Below are positions 22,861 to 34,159 of a stretch of 64,000 nt of DNA, in pieces. The DNA is from Prunus persica. Lineage: Eukaryota > Streptophyta > Magnoliopsida > Rosales > Rosaceae. The first letter of the stretch is position 1. Each line of letters opens with the position of its first letter. The stretch covers positions 10,741,288 to 10,805,287 of the forward strand of contig NC_034014.1 of assembly GCF_000346465.2 (NCBI RefSeq), in the 5' to 3' direction. The position numbers and the translations under genes were made by a program. The notes under the pieces were generated by a model. That model searched no databases. It was given only the letters and a program-made list of their open reading frames with translations, and was not told where the DNA came from.

Positions 22861-23175
22861 TTAAAGACTTGCTTGGAGAAAACCTAGTGAGGTAGAAAAC
22901 TGATGGAAGGAAGAAAGAAGAGTACAACAATCAGTATAGCATACTTCTGGATGCTCCCCCTGATTAATATCTCCCCTTGATGTCTTCATGACTATCTTTT
23001 GGAGTGAGAATCTTTCGGAGTGAGTGGAGGATGTAGCCATTAACAATTCTCGTAGTTGAGTAAGTAAATATATTTCCAGTGAGTTACCTCTATGTAAATC
23101 ATAGAAATTTTCAGAGTCCGCGTTTCCAACAAAACCTAGGCTATTTGTAAGTTCACTTGAAAAGAATATGCCCAT
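22861..23175 (-). pseudogene. Possible copia pol-tail remnant
   Basis: A 104-codon minus-strand ORF sits just upstream of the purine tract, where a copia polyprotein would end. Its second half (GDINQGEH..., CCTLLSSFHQFSTS) recalls translated sequence often seen between the pol end and purine tract of plant copia elements. No RNase H catalytic motif is present. The likeness is from memory. Confidence 0.3.
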
Positions 23176-25537
23176 ACATGGTGTTATGCGGAGATAGCAT
23201 CAAATATGCCTCACATCATTCCAAAATGATGGTGATGGAGTTGAGCTCTATTTGAAAAATACGATGTCCGGTCCAATATACTTCCGGAAAATCCTTAAAG
23301 TGCCCAACGGATAATCCTCATAAAAATGCTTCAATACTTTCTTAGTATAAGCAAGAATCTTGTTGGCATAATGCTAGATCTTTAAGTCGAGACAAATATT
23401 TCTTGAACTCTTCAAGAGTTTCAATATGTTGCAAACATATTATAATCAATGTACTCACTGAGGCAATTTATGCGTATTTAGAATTGAGTACAGGTTTTGT
23501 GCTTCAGGCACATGTCCTTTAGGGACTTGCTTAATGCAATTGCAATCCTTTCAAGAATTTTGTTTAAGCGATTAAACTTTATGACATATTATATAGCTTT
23601 AACCCAGCTATTTATACATCTTTAGGGAATCACTACTGGTGATATGCTCCGTGCATTTATTAACCCTTAAAGATAACATGTTGGTCTCCGTAAATGTGCA
23701 ATAAGGAGGCACAATTGAATCTGTAAATGTGGAGAAAACCCAACATTCCTTGTTTCTACCAGAAACATTGTGTCATACAAAGTAGGTATATTCCCTTTTA
23801 TTCCGAACACCCAAGTATAACTTTCAGTATTAACATCTTTTGGGGTTTGTACTGTGGGTTTGTTCTTTCACTTTCATTCTCATCTATAATGGAATTGCCT
23901 CATTCCATTTTGGCCAATGATATTGTCGACATTTAATAATTGAACGTGGTTCCAATCAACACAGCCCATTGATGATTTGAGTAGCTACTCCAAAATCAAA
24001 ATTTGTCATTCATTAATTCATGATCTCACCATTCTCATTTGCATGCGCATGCATCAATTATAAGCATTTCTTTATTTTTGGGTACCCAAGCCACTTCAGG
24101 GGGCTTTTATTATGTGAGAATGTGGATTATAACCTCCAATGGAGCGTTATTTTACATAGGGCGTGGAAAATCTCCATTTTGGGAGTTGGAACATTCAGAA
24201 CCCATACATCTGTCATGCTGCAGGCATGCCACAGATTAATACATACATGTCAATTAATTTATGGGACTTTAACCCATATAATTTGCTACGCATTAGGCGT
24301 GCACAATATCAATATTGACATGTTAAAGGATTGTCCTTTCGGGACTTCAATCCACGTCATTTGCTACGCAACAGGCGTGCATCATATTGATCACTGCTAT
24401 ACCCATATTCTGTTCTTATGTGACTTTAATCTGTGCAGTGTATTATCAATGTATCCAACTTGCAATCTGTAAAATTTGCGTTAATAATTCATGGATACAT
24501 ACAAGCCATTCTTTTGGAACGGACTTATCTCCCCATTTGGTTACCTTTCAAGATAAAATATCAAATAAGTATATAAGCATAGAATAACACAAGTATTGCT
24601 TACATCCTTAGGTGGGAGAAACTTTTCTCAAGTATCATTCAAGCTCGTATCGGCCCAGTAAATATAATGTAGCGCTTGATGATCTAGTTATATTCTGCAA
24701 GAGCAAAAATCACAATTCTTCTCTCTGTCAAAAACAAATAACCCTCAGAGTTAGGATCACTTCATGGATTCTTTCTTCATATGTTCATTCTAAAGAAATA
24801 AAATCTCTTATGAACAGAGAGTTACAAAAAGAGAAAAAATGCAAAAAAAAATGTGATATTGATTGCAAGACAAGGTAAGCAATCAGGGAAGGAAGCTGGT
24901 GGGAGCAGACAATAAGCTCTCATTTCTCCTAGTCTAGAAGGACTTCCGGAGATTAGAGCATAAGGTCGCCTTCACAGTTTCCTTATGTAGTGGAAACGTG
25001 ATCAGGGATAGTCTCGCTTCCTGAATGGATGATCAGAGATAGTCTTGCTTCTTGGGCATATTGAGTGCTCACTGATAAGAAAAATAAGTAGATATTGCAT
25101 CACTAGGTATGGAGAAAATTGGATGTCTTCTGCAAAGAAAATTTCGTTAGTAACACATTTATACACAAATAAGAGGAATAAGTAAAACCAGTGAATTTCA
25201 AATTAACCATAGGAAAATTGCGAGATTCTCGGGGCACTTTTGAAAAAGTAGCTCCGTGAAATCCGCAAAGCAAGATCGGCTTTGACAAAAATAATACTTG
25301 GAAACGCCGAAAGTGCCGACAAACATTAATGGAGGCCGCGTGAAGTTTTGGAATCTGGAAAAGAAAAGGAGAATATGGGGATCTGAGATAATATTGGGAT
25401 CCTGGAAACTGTAGCCATATTTCCTTCTATAGATATTGCCTTTGCAAAACTTGATTGGAGCAACTGCATTTCAATTCAACTTCCTTCATTTTCTGAAACT
25501 TTAGTTTTTCTAAGACTTTCTTCGAAACCTTCTTAAA

Positions 25538-26089
25538 ATGGCTTCCTCTTCTTCCAGCCCAAATTATTTCAATTTAAATGATGCTCCCACAACAACCAGT
25601 GACGCCAAAGTTTGGCGTCCCTCCTTTGTATCCCAAAATCATTATCTCACAGTTAATGATTCTGTGATGATGAATGATGCTACTGCTGTCATAGTAGCTA
25701 GGAATTTCATTACTCCAATGGATGAAATGCTGTTAACAGGGAGGTCTGAGGAAGAGGCTATTGATGACTCAATGGCTTCTAGCATTCAGAGTGCTGCTTC
25801 TGTTTCTAACATGGCTGATCATTTGCGTGCTAGAGCAAACGAGGTTCAGAAGCTAACAACTGAAAATTCGTCTCTTCAAAGGATGCTTCATGAGTCTCAA
25901 AAGGATGTTGAGAAACTTAAAGGAGAGAATAATGCCTTGTTGAAACTGGTGAGTTCGTACTCCGTTGATACACTGAGAAGGCTAGACATGCTGCAGGTCT
26001 CCAATGAAAGAATTTTGGGAGACCACGAGAGGCTTATGGCTAAGCTTAAGAGGCGTCGTCCTCTTCCGTCAGAGGCTTCCAGAACATGA
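25538..26089 (+). CDS. Antisense ORF in the LTR retrotransposon: 183-residue coiled-coil protein
   Basis: This is the only sizeable intact ORF in the 8.5-kb element, and it reads against the element's own strand. The 183-residue product starts with MASSSSSPNYFNLNDAP, has a middle part with MDEMLLTGRSEEEAIDD, and a C-terminal coiled coil at about residues 95-170 (heptads in EVQKLTTENSSLQRMLHES and KDVEKLKGENNALLKLV). It ends in a basic KLKRRRP segment. No enzymatic domain is visible. A TATA-like TCTATAGATA at 25426-25435 and a pyrimidine-rich leader precede the ATG. I have an impression of similar hypothetical proteins in Rosaceae genomes but cannot verify it. It may be an element-encoded accessory protein or a captured host gene. 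Intactness in an element lacking gag-pol suggests recent function or recent insertion. Confidence 0.6.
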   Translation: MASSSSSPNYFNLNDAPTTTSDAKVWRPSFVSQNHYLTVNDSVMMNDATAVIVARNFITPMDEMLLTGRSEEEAIDDSMASSIQSAASVSNMADHLRARANEVQKLTTENSSLQRMLHESQKDVEKLKGENNALLKLVSSYSVDTLRRLDMLQVSNERILGDHERLMAKLKRRRPLPSEASRT

Positions 26090-27021
26090 TGTAATTTTAT
26101 AGATTTTACAGGGCATGCACCTTCATTGCAGGTGGAAAAATCTATCTGTTGTATGCTCCTTTCCTGTTATAATAATTGCACACATTCTTAAATTTGCACC
26201 TGTGGTTTTTATGTCTTTTCAAAATGACGGTTTGGAACCTTGTGCCTTATAGGTTCAAATAACCACATCGACTCTCCCAAATTTCATATTTCAACGTATG
26301 GGAGCCCGGAACTTTTGGCCTGGGCTAAACACAAACTCAGAATTTATTCGCCCTCTTCAAATGGACATGAAATATGAATTGAGTAAAAGCCACGATAATT
26401 TTGCAATATAGTAGTGAAGAGCATTAACTACTATATACCCACAACCTCAAGTTCGAGATTTCTCATATATTTGAATCCATGTGCTTCCGGCCTAGATATA
26501 ACAAAATATATGGGGAGCCTCAATTCATCATTTGAGGTTTATATTGATATTATCCATTTCACGGTGTATTCTTAACAACCAGAATTCACAAAATATATTT
26601 CTTCCTTGAGGTGTCGATTATAACATAATCGAACTTTATTAAATTCATCATTTTCTTATGTCAAAGAAATATGTGGTGTACCACAATCTGCAATAATACA
26701 TCAAGGGTTGTTCATTTAACTGTTGGAACTTTAGGTTCTCAACACTGTTAGATTTTTAATCTCATGCCAAAATCACATATTCTCATGGCATAGACATTCA
26801 ATCCCCTTAGATTTTGAACTCCGGGTCAAAATCACATATTCTCATGGTATGGATATTTTTACAATTTTCTGTACATATTTCGGGACTTCAAGCCCTTACA
26901 TAATTGTCCATATTTTGAGGAACTTCTGGCATCTCATTTAATTGCTCATCCATGAGTTTAAGGAACTGCAGGTTCCCTTTTGTATATAGTGACGGTTTAC
27001 CCCAAAATGGTTAATATTTAT

Positions 27022-28615
27022 TTTAAGGACCCGCCCCGAATTTTCTCAAAATCCGAGACGAACCCTTTGGAATTCCTGACATCACTCCGATGTCAGGCCC
27101 ACTTACTAAAAACCGAGACTTCCTGCCGAAATTTCGGCAGAGTCTCCCCTATAAATTGGACATTTCCCAAAATTTCAACCTGCACAAAAACGCATTTAAT
27201 ATCCACAACTGGCAGCATGCACAATATAATTTCATGCAAATTCTCATAAATGGCCTTCGGCCTTCCAATAATTTCTCAAACAACTACCAAACAATTCAAA
27301 TACAAATTATGACTAATATTTAGTCTGCGGCTGCACCTAATAACCTCAGATTGCCTACGTACCCTCCTTGAGGGATCAAGCCACACGTAGTTCTTCCCTA
27401 AAACCCAATTCCCCACTTGGGCGATACCTTATTTCATTTCTTTGTATTTCATATAATCTCCCCATACGCCGGTACAACCAACGCCACGTATGGGGCCTGT
27501 CAACACGCCGGATAACCTACGCCACGCGGGACCTCAATGTCATATCACAAATCTCCCCATACGCTGGTACAACCAACGCCACGTATGGGGTCTGTCGACA
27601 CGCCGGATAACCTACGCCACGTGCGACCTCAACATAATATCACATAATCTCCCCATACGCCGGTACAACCAACGCCACGTATGGGGCCTGTCTCAACGCC
27701 GGATAACCTAGGCCACGTGAGACCTGAACATCATATTACATAGCTCCCCATACGCCGGTACAACCAACGCCACGTATGGGGCCTAACTTTCACTTGATGG
27801 TACTTATAGTAATTCCAACATCCGGGGAGGTACCTACAGTAGTGCGTATAGCACTCCAAACTGACATTCTAGACTTTGTTGTACCCTTGTACAACCAAAT
27901 ACCTAGATTAACATATATTAAATTTGGGACCATCCGACGGTCCCAACCTATCGAACCCGGATAACGCATAATATGCGATTATCCGTTCGATAGTCAAACG
28001 ACGTCCGAATTGAGATCCGCGAAATCCTACGCACTCGTGACGGCACGAGGATCTCAAAACTGCCCAGAGTCACTCCACCACCCTCGCCCACACGCTGCCA
28101 CATGCGCGGGCAGATCGGGTGTCCAAAGCGATTATGGTTCGTCGAAAAATCTCGGAACCAAGACTCCAAACTCCTATCCTAGGTAAAACACCTCATTTGG
28201 AGTCACGTTTGTTCTTGGACCTACCCCAAAAAGTGACCAGAAATGCCCGATCACGGCGGCCGAAGTTTCGGCCGATTTTCAATTCGAAAATTGAGTTGCC
28301 TACGCTAAGAATCGATCTAATCCTACCCAACCATCAGCTAGAGCAGCTCGAGAGCTTCAAAATCCATACCTGGGTCGACGGATTTGGTGGCCGGAGGAGG
28401 GAGATCGACGGCGTTGAAGTTCCGGCGACATCCGGGCGAAAATCGCCATTTTCCGGCGGCTGGAGCAACGGCCGATGGCGGGGATGGGCTGGGTCGTGAC
28501 GCCGAGGTCGAGCCGGTTCTTTTGACACCGGCCCCGTCCGCAGCCGCGGCCGGTGGCCGGAGTTACGAAGAGAGAGAGAGAGAAGAGGCCGACGGGAGAG
28601 AGAGAGAGGAGTCGC

Positions 28616-28663
<48 letters not shown>

Positions 28664-28918
28664 TCTGAGTTTTTATAAAAATCTCATTTTAAAATATTTA
28701 CGGTTGTGCCACTGGGCTTCTTTTGACCATATCTCTCTCGTTACAACTCCGATTCGAGCCCACTACGTGTCTATGAACTCGTCTCAGTACGACCTATCCA
28801 AAAATATAAGTCACGGTCCCAAACTCTCTCCGGTTAAAAATATGACTAAAATACCCTTAAATAATTAAATAATTAAATGAGGGTAAAATTTGGGAAAATT
28901 TGGGGTCGTGGTGTTACA
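27022..28918 (-). mobile_element. Nested solo LTR of a Gypsy (Del/Tekay-like) element
   Basis: On the minus strand the unit starts TGTAACACCACGACCCC, typical of long chromovirus (Del/Tekay) LTRs, and ends GGGTCCTTAAA, apparently a mutated ...TTACA. A perfect 5-bp duplication TTTAT flanks it (27017-27021 and 28919-28923). At 1897 bp with no internal region, it is a solo LTR left by recombination. It contains a 95-bp tandem repeat (27458-27785) and a GA microsatellite (about 28617-28659). The family name is from memory of LTR starts. Confidence 0.75.
27458..27785. repeat. 95-bp tandem repeat, 3.5 units, each with a hairpin
   Basis: Units start at 27458, 27553, 27649 and 27744. Each contains CCCCATACG and CGTATGGGG separated by about 18 bp, a perfect 9-bp inverted repeat, followed by a GCCGGATAACCTACGCCACG stretch. 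The array lies inside the solo LTR. Confidence 0.85.
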
Positions 28919-29289
28919 TTTATGCATACATCACTATTCATGTATACGGTACTATTCATCAAGTCATGAATACGTATCTATTCATGTGTACAGTACATTT
29001 GCCAGTACAGTTATTATTCATGTGTACGACACTTTTAACCAATACGGTACTGTTACATCATTAAGGAACCCCAGGTCCTTACTTACATGTCAAGGATCAA
29101 GGACCCTTAAGTCCAATCACATGTTTACAAATATAGTACCGGAGAGACTGCCAACTCTCATATTAATATCATCATCAAGGATTTTCAAGTCCTGATGTAA
29201 TTGTATGATGAGGATCAAGGAACTTCTGGTCCTGATCTGCATACTGTAAAAACTCATCATACAGCACAATTAATCCATAAAATAAATTG

Positions 29290-29720
29290 CTGGTAAATAA
29301 ATTACTGGTATGGACGATAAACCCGCACCATACTTTAAATAAATGTAAATGTGCGGTAAAATAAATTCATAAATTAAATTGCTTGCTGTATGGACGTTAA
29401 TCCCGCACCATACTTTAAATAAATGTAAATGTGCGGTAAAATAAATTCATAAATTAAATTGCTTGCTATATGGACGTTAATCCCGCACCATACTTTAAAT
29501 AAATGTAAATGTGCGGTAAAATAAATTCATAAATTAAATTACTTGCTGTATGGACGTTAATCCCGCACCATACTTTAAATGAAAGTAAATGTGCAATAAA
29601 ATAAATTCATAAAGTATGAGGGTTAATTCCACATCATACTTTAATAAAGTAAATATGCTTGTATGGGCACTAATTCTGCTCCATACTTTTAAATAAAAAT
29701 AAAGGCATGGACGATAAACC
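29290..29720. repeat. 80-bp tandem repeat in the LTR-element interior
   Basis: Units beginning TATGGACGTTAATCCCGCAC recur at 29389, 29469 and 29549, exactly 80 bp apart. An earlier partial unit starts near 29309 and degraded units continue to about 29820. Neighbouring full units differ by only one or two bases. Near the primer-binding side of the element, this would lie in the leader. Confidence 0.85.
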
Positions 29721-30407
29721 CGCGCCACCCTTTTAAATAGATATTGTTGTATGGGTAATAAACCTACACCATACAGTAAATAAATTGTATGAGCAATGAA
29801 CCTACACCATACAATAAATAAAGTAACTGTGTGGATAAAACCGCCACTATATATATATATATATATTCATAAAGTATATCAGTATTATAAATATATATAT
29901 ATATACACACACACTTTATATAACGTGTTATATTATATTACCACCTTTCAATATTAATATTATAATTATATATATATATAAGATAACCATATATAAAAGT
30001 AAACAATAATCGAATGATAAGGATGTGTTCTGTGTATATGCATGCTCCCAATTGCATATGTTCTTTTCTTTTTGCCATTATAATATATTAAACCAAAAAC
30101 AGCTTTCCAACATATCTTATCATATTAAATTGGTTTTGTGCATGTTTGAATTTAAGCCTATGCTTTTTCAATGTCACCAGTACACCTGCACTAACCTTAC
30201 TATGTATTAAATATTGTAAAGAAATAATAAAATAATGAAAAAGTTTAGAGACAAAGAGCTTATCCTTCCAGTTGGTTTGCTCGTATATCTCTCTAGCAGA
30301 CCACAGCTCCTTCACTACTTTTCTTCCTTACATCAACATAATGGTTAGTAGTATAAATAATAGTGTAGCACAAAAATTATACCTGAGAGCTTCTCGTGCT
30401 GATAACG

Positions 30408-30849
30408 TGTTATAAAATGAACGAAATATGTGCTAAAATATTGAACTGCATGTAAAGTAGATGAGACACAGCATTTAACGAGGTTCGGCTATGCCTACGT
30501 CCTCGGAGAGCAGCAGCAGTAACTTTTCCACTATATAAAATAATAGGGCTACAACTTTAGTGTTTACAATATGTGTGGCTCACTGAATTTTCTCTCTTGG
30601 AGAATTTCTTTCTGCTCTCTTTCCTCTCCACTCACTCACCTTCTTTCTTCCTTCTCTTCCTCTTCTCTGCCTGACTCTCATCCTTCTCTCATCTGGAGGT
30701 ATCTATTTATAGGCCAAAGACATTGGCTGTTCACTTCACAAGCATATGGCTTCACTTGAATAATTGGCAGACAAACATCATTAATATTCTTCAATCAATT
30801 GGGTAGTGGGGCTTGCCATTTTGGGATCCACATTGTTGACTTTACAACA
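30408..30849 (-). repeat. 5' LTR of the 8.5-kb element
   Basis: Same length and ends as the partner at 22379-22820. The candidate primer-binding site follows on the minus strand at 30406-30388. Confidence 0.88.
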
Positions 30850-30854
30850 GAACA

Positions 30855-31655
30855 CTCATTTTTGTCAATATCATGTGCGATGGCACCACTTGCATCACTG
30901 TAGTTGGGTGGACAACTTTAATATAAGAGTATGGTAGGAGTAATTCTAAGGTACCATTACATCATCACGTGTTGTTATCAATGCAATTATTATAATATGG
31001 GTGGACGACGACAAGGCTCATATGTTATAAATCCTTAAACCTAAAGTATAGTTTAATATATATTTATATATTACAATATAAATAGATTGATGACAACACG
31101 TTGCAATGTAATTGTCACTTTGAATAACCACTCACATGAGGTACTATAATATGATGTGGCATTGGATTTTAAAAACACAACTTCAATTATATTTTAAAAA
31201 TCATCTGATCTTATTTAAGCCCTAAAATCTAAATGATTCCCCAAGTATCCAAAGTCACTAAATGCGATTCCTGCTTGTTTCTTTATTGGGACGCACGCGG
31301 CATATAGATTCCTTAATTATATGGCCTACTCGAACACAACCAATTAATTGTAAGTGTTTTCTAAGTAATACTTAATAATCAAGCATTACCTTGTTAGCCC
31401 TTTAAAATTAAAATTAAAATACAAACTAAGAAAATGAAAGCTCCTAAATTTAGATATCTTGTTGACCATGCATGCATCTCATTATTGGGATAAAGTTTTT
31501 TATACAAGACCGAATCTAGGATCTCAAATGTATGGATAAATACTCTTAATTACTTGAGCTACAAACTCTTTATTATCATTGAATAAAGTAACTATCAATA
31601 ATTAGACCACATAACATAACGTTATCAGAAGAAAAATGCACTAATTATTCGTAAC
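30855..31655. other. Intergenic spacer
   Basis: AT-rich sequence without a recognisable gene or bounded TE. Confidence 0.4.
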
Positions 31656-31666
31656 TCTATAAAAAG
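31656..31666 (+). promoter_or_regulatory. TATA box of the two-TM acidic protein gene
   Basis: CTCTATAAAAA lies about 270 bp before the ATG, predicting a 5'UTR of about 245 nt. Confidence 0.4.
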
Positions 31667-31934
31667 GCAACAAATCAGTCTCAATGTCCAAGTTTCTCTT
31701 TCAACGTTTCCACAAAATCCAATACAATAAAGCCTACTACTTATTCCCCAACCCCATAACCATAATGCACACAGATTTTCTCTTTCTCGCTCTTATTTCC
31801 CGAAAAATCTTCCATGATCTCCTCAGTCTTTAATTCCTTGCTTAATAATTCCCCAAGGCTGCAATTGCGTTCGTTCTCAAAATACCTTCAAACACTAAAC
31901 CCTGAACCCTAATTTTCTTTGTCATTTGCAAAGC

Positions 31935-32615
31935 ATGCATTCACACCAACCCTTTGATAACGTGATGGCAGCTGAGAAAGCCATTGTCATGAGAAGCTAC
32001 CAAAACTTCAACAAGGAGATTCTGATCACACTGTGCTTCGCATTCCCGCCTCTCTTCTTAGCCCTCTGGTGCTCCTCCGCGTGGTATCCGGCCGCCGCCA
32101 ATCTCTCCCACCAGTTTTACGGGGCACTCATTGCACTCTTCGGCAGTCATCATTTGTACGCTTTCTTGCTCTGCAACGTCCTTATTGTTGCCATCTACTC
32201 TATGTCCCCCATTGGGCGATCACCCGATGTCTACGAAGAGTCCGCCATCAACAGTGAGTATTGGTGGAATATATATCTGGAACCAGAGACAACGCCAGAG
32301 GAGGAGGAGGAGGAGGAGGAGGAGGATCAGAACAAACAAATCGCATGGTCTGAGGATATTAGTGCCGTAGTGCCTCTTGTTGATGACAACACAAAGATGA
32401 GTTGCAGCGAAGAGCCGACAGGGAGGCATCCAAGTGCTATGGAGGAACTGAACGATAAGGAATTCCAGCAGATAATAGATGATTCCATTTTTAGATCGAA
32501 GAAGGATATTCTGGGGGAAGATATTCAAAGTGAAAAATGTATGAAAGAAAAAGGAGAAGAAGAAGATAATAGGGCAACCACATCAGCATATATGTCTCTT
32601 TCAATATCTCGTTAA
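31935..32615 (+). CDS. Two-TM membrane protein with acidic tail, function unknown
   Basis: This single-exon ORF has 226 residues, starting MHSHQPFDNVMAAEKA at the first true ATG. Residues about 22-44 (EILITLCFAFPPLFLALWCS) and 70-90 (HHLYAFLLCNVLIVAIYSMS) are hydrophobic and likely membrane-spanning. The rest is hydrophilic, with a run of nine Glu near residue 125 and an acidic, Lys-containing C-terminus ending SLSISR. The layout (two N-terminal TMs, a PIGRSPDVYEES stretch, then an acidic tail) resembles plant proteins annotated only as uncharacterised or DUF4408-like. I cannot name the family with certainty. It has its own TATA box, so it is probably a real gene. Confidence 0.7.
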   Translation: MHSHQPFDNVMAAEKAIVMRSYQNFNKEILITLCFAFPPLFLALWCSSAWYPAAANLSHQFYGALIALFGSHHLYAFLLCNVLIVAIYSMSPIGRSPDVYEESAINSEYWWNIYLEPETTPEEEEEEEEEDQNKQIAWSEDISAVVPLVDDNTKMSCSEEPTGRHPSAMEELNDKEFQQIIDDSIFRSKKDILGEDIQSEKCMKEKGEEEDNRATTSAYMSLSISR

Positions 32616-33554
32616 TCAATAAAGTCTGTTATCAAAGGTAATTTCAGTAGGAATTAGTATTTGACTATAATTAAAACCGTTAAATAAGTAGGAGGTAATC
32701 TGAGTAGGAAAATTAGGTTTTTGACTATTTTATCACAAGGTTTATTAGCTGCCAAGACTTATGGATTGGGGCGTATGTATTTTCTTGTTGACTGGCTTTA
32801 GGAAGAAGGCTTGTTTGAAACTGAAAAAAGACAGAAAGAATGGCTCCAAGTCTTTTTTGTCAATTTATGATGTTTAATATGTGTTGATTATTCGCGTTTT
32901 CTTACCTGAGATATCCTGACAATGAATTAAAGATTCATCGAGTAATTCTTCTATATATATCCACTACAATGTACATAATCTATTACAGGACAAACAATTG
33001 GAATCTCACTCAAAATGACACAGAGATGTGTTGAATGGTTTTTTTATTTTATTTATTTTTTTAATTAATTAATTAATTTTTATATGAACAAAAGTTTAGG
33101 GGGTGATTGGCTACTTTCACTATTAGAGCCGGTCCTGGATTTTCTAAGGCAGCTTTTTCTCAAAATTGGGGGTCACCCACAGCAAGTTTTAAAAGCAGGT
33201 GAGAGGTTGCTTCTAAAAACTGCTGCGGGAAGAAGCAAGCGGAGCGGAGCGGAGGAGTTTAATGAAATTTTCAGATTTTCCATATTATCCTTATCTGTTT
33301 CAACAAATTACACGCTCTATCCTTCTCCTTTTTACGCTCTATTCCTTCTCCTTTGACTGTCGTCCCTGCTCCTAGGTATTGAAATTACCCAACAAGGCAT
33401 GAACCTTTCACTTCAACAAAATTGAGACTGAAAAAACTGAAGCTCCAAGATCTGATTGGACCAAACAACAAAAGAAAATAATGTATTTTAGGAATTTATT
33501 CCGACCCAACTCTAGAAACCCATCTCCTCCGACCCATCATCGTCGACTGCTGCC

Positions 33555-33604
<50 letters not shown>

Positions 33605-34159
33605 AAAGGGGGTCTGGGAAGGAAGAAGAAAAGAGAAAAGAGAAGAGGAAGAAAAAAAACATGATGCTGCTACTGCAAATAAGGCTGCACTAAATGCTTC
33701 TCAGCCAATGCAGCTGATGTTGCTAGAATTGGATTGAGAGTATCCAAGAGACAGAGAACATAGGCTCTTAGTTCTTAGTTTATGCCTTCTATTGTGTTTT
33801 GAACTAGTACAACTTTTGATTTTGTGATGTGGCCGTTTTGTCAACTTTTGATAATTTTTATAATGACTTGGGAATGGTTTTATTCCAGATTAAGTAATTA
33901 TGTTCATTTTGTATTTTGAATTGCAAATGCTGGAAAAGGATGTATGTATTTTGAACTCAATATATAATGGTAATTGCCTTGAAGCAAACAGTCTATACAT
34001 TTGGAAATTGCCTACCATTTCATACATAAACATCTTTCGTACAAATTGACATGGGAGATTACACAAAACCACTTTCATACACATAAAGCACTTTGATTTT
34101 CCAAAATGTTCGACAAATGGCCACTAAAAACATCACCCAAGTCTCCTAAATTGTAGACC
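32616..34159. other. 3'UTR and TE-like remnants
   Basis: 32616-33060 is spacer. From 33090 (GGGGGTGATTGGCTAC), with GGTCACCCACAGCAAG and AAGCAGG motifs, the sequence resembles one end of a hAT-type miniature element with AAGCAG/CTGCTT-rich subterminal DNA. A GA microsatellite spans 33556-33598. ORFs here look fortuitous. Confidence 0.4.

Larger units (their letters stand above)
24088..29237. repeat. Dispersed short palindromes in the LTR-element interior
   Basis: At least eleven imperfect palindromes of 15-25 bp share a core close to GGAACTTCWGGTTCC, with different flanking arms that also pair. Examples are at 24088-24106, 24261-24277, 24340-24356, 26303-26326, 26721-26744, 26811-26832, 26882-26896, 26960-26979, 29062-29081, 29174-29196 and 29213-29237. 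They lie on both sides of the nested solo LTR, so they belong to the host element. They could form small stem-loops in RNA or DNA. Confidence 0.6.
22379..30849 (-). mobile_element. Complete non-autonomous LTR retrotransposon (8.5 kb) with nested solo LTR
   Basis: Two 442-bp LTRs (22379-22820 and 30408-30849) bound the element, with a 5-bp duplication GAACA at 22374-22378 and 30850-30854. On the minus strand a purine tract (CCAAGGGGGAG) directly precedes the left-hand LTR, and TTATCAGCACGAGAAGC follows the right-hand LTR as candidate primer-binding site. The element therefore reads right to left. The LTR TATA box (CTATAAATAG) is on the same strand. The purine tract is copia-like. The interior holds no recognisable gag, protease, integrase or reverse transcriptase. 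Only a short ORF next to the purine tract (22861-23175) recalls a copia pol tail. A plus-strand ORF (25538-26089), many short palindromes, an 80-bp tandem repeat and a solo LTR (27022-28918) fill the interior. This is the pattern of a large retrotransposon derivative. Confidence 0.85.

Noticed and set aside
29290..29720. CRISPR-like appearance of regularly spaced repeats
   Set aside because: The units are contiguous 80-bp tandem copies without unique spacers, inside a plant retrotransposon.
33084..33356. 90-codon plus-strand ORF
   Set aside because: It lies in sequence resembling the end of a hAT miniature element (GGGGGTGATTGGCTAC, CACCCACAGCAAG) and shows no conserved protein motif.
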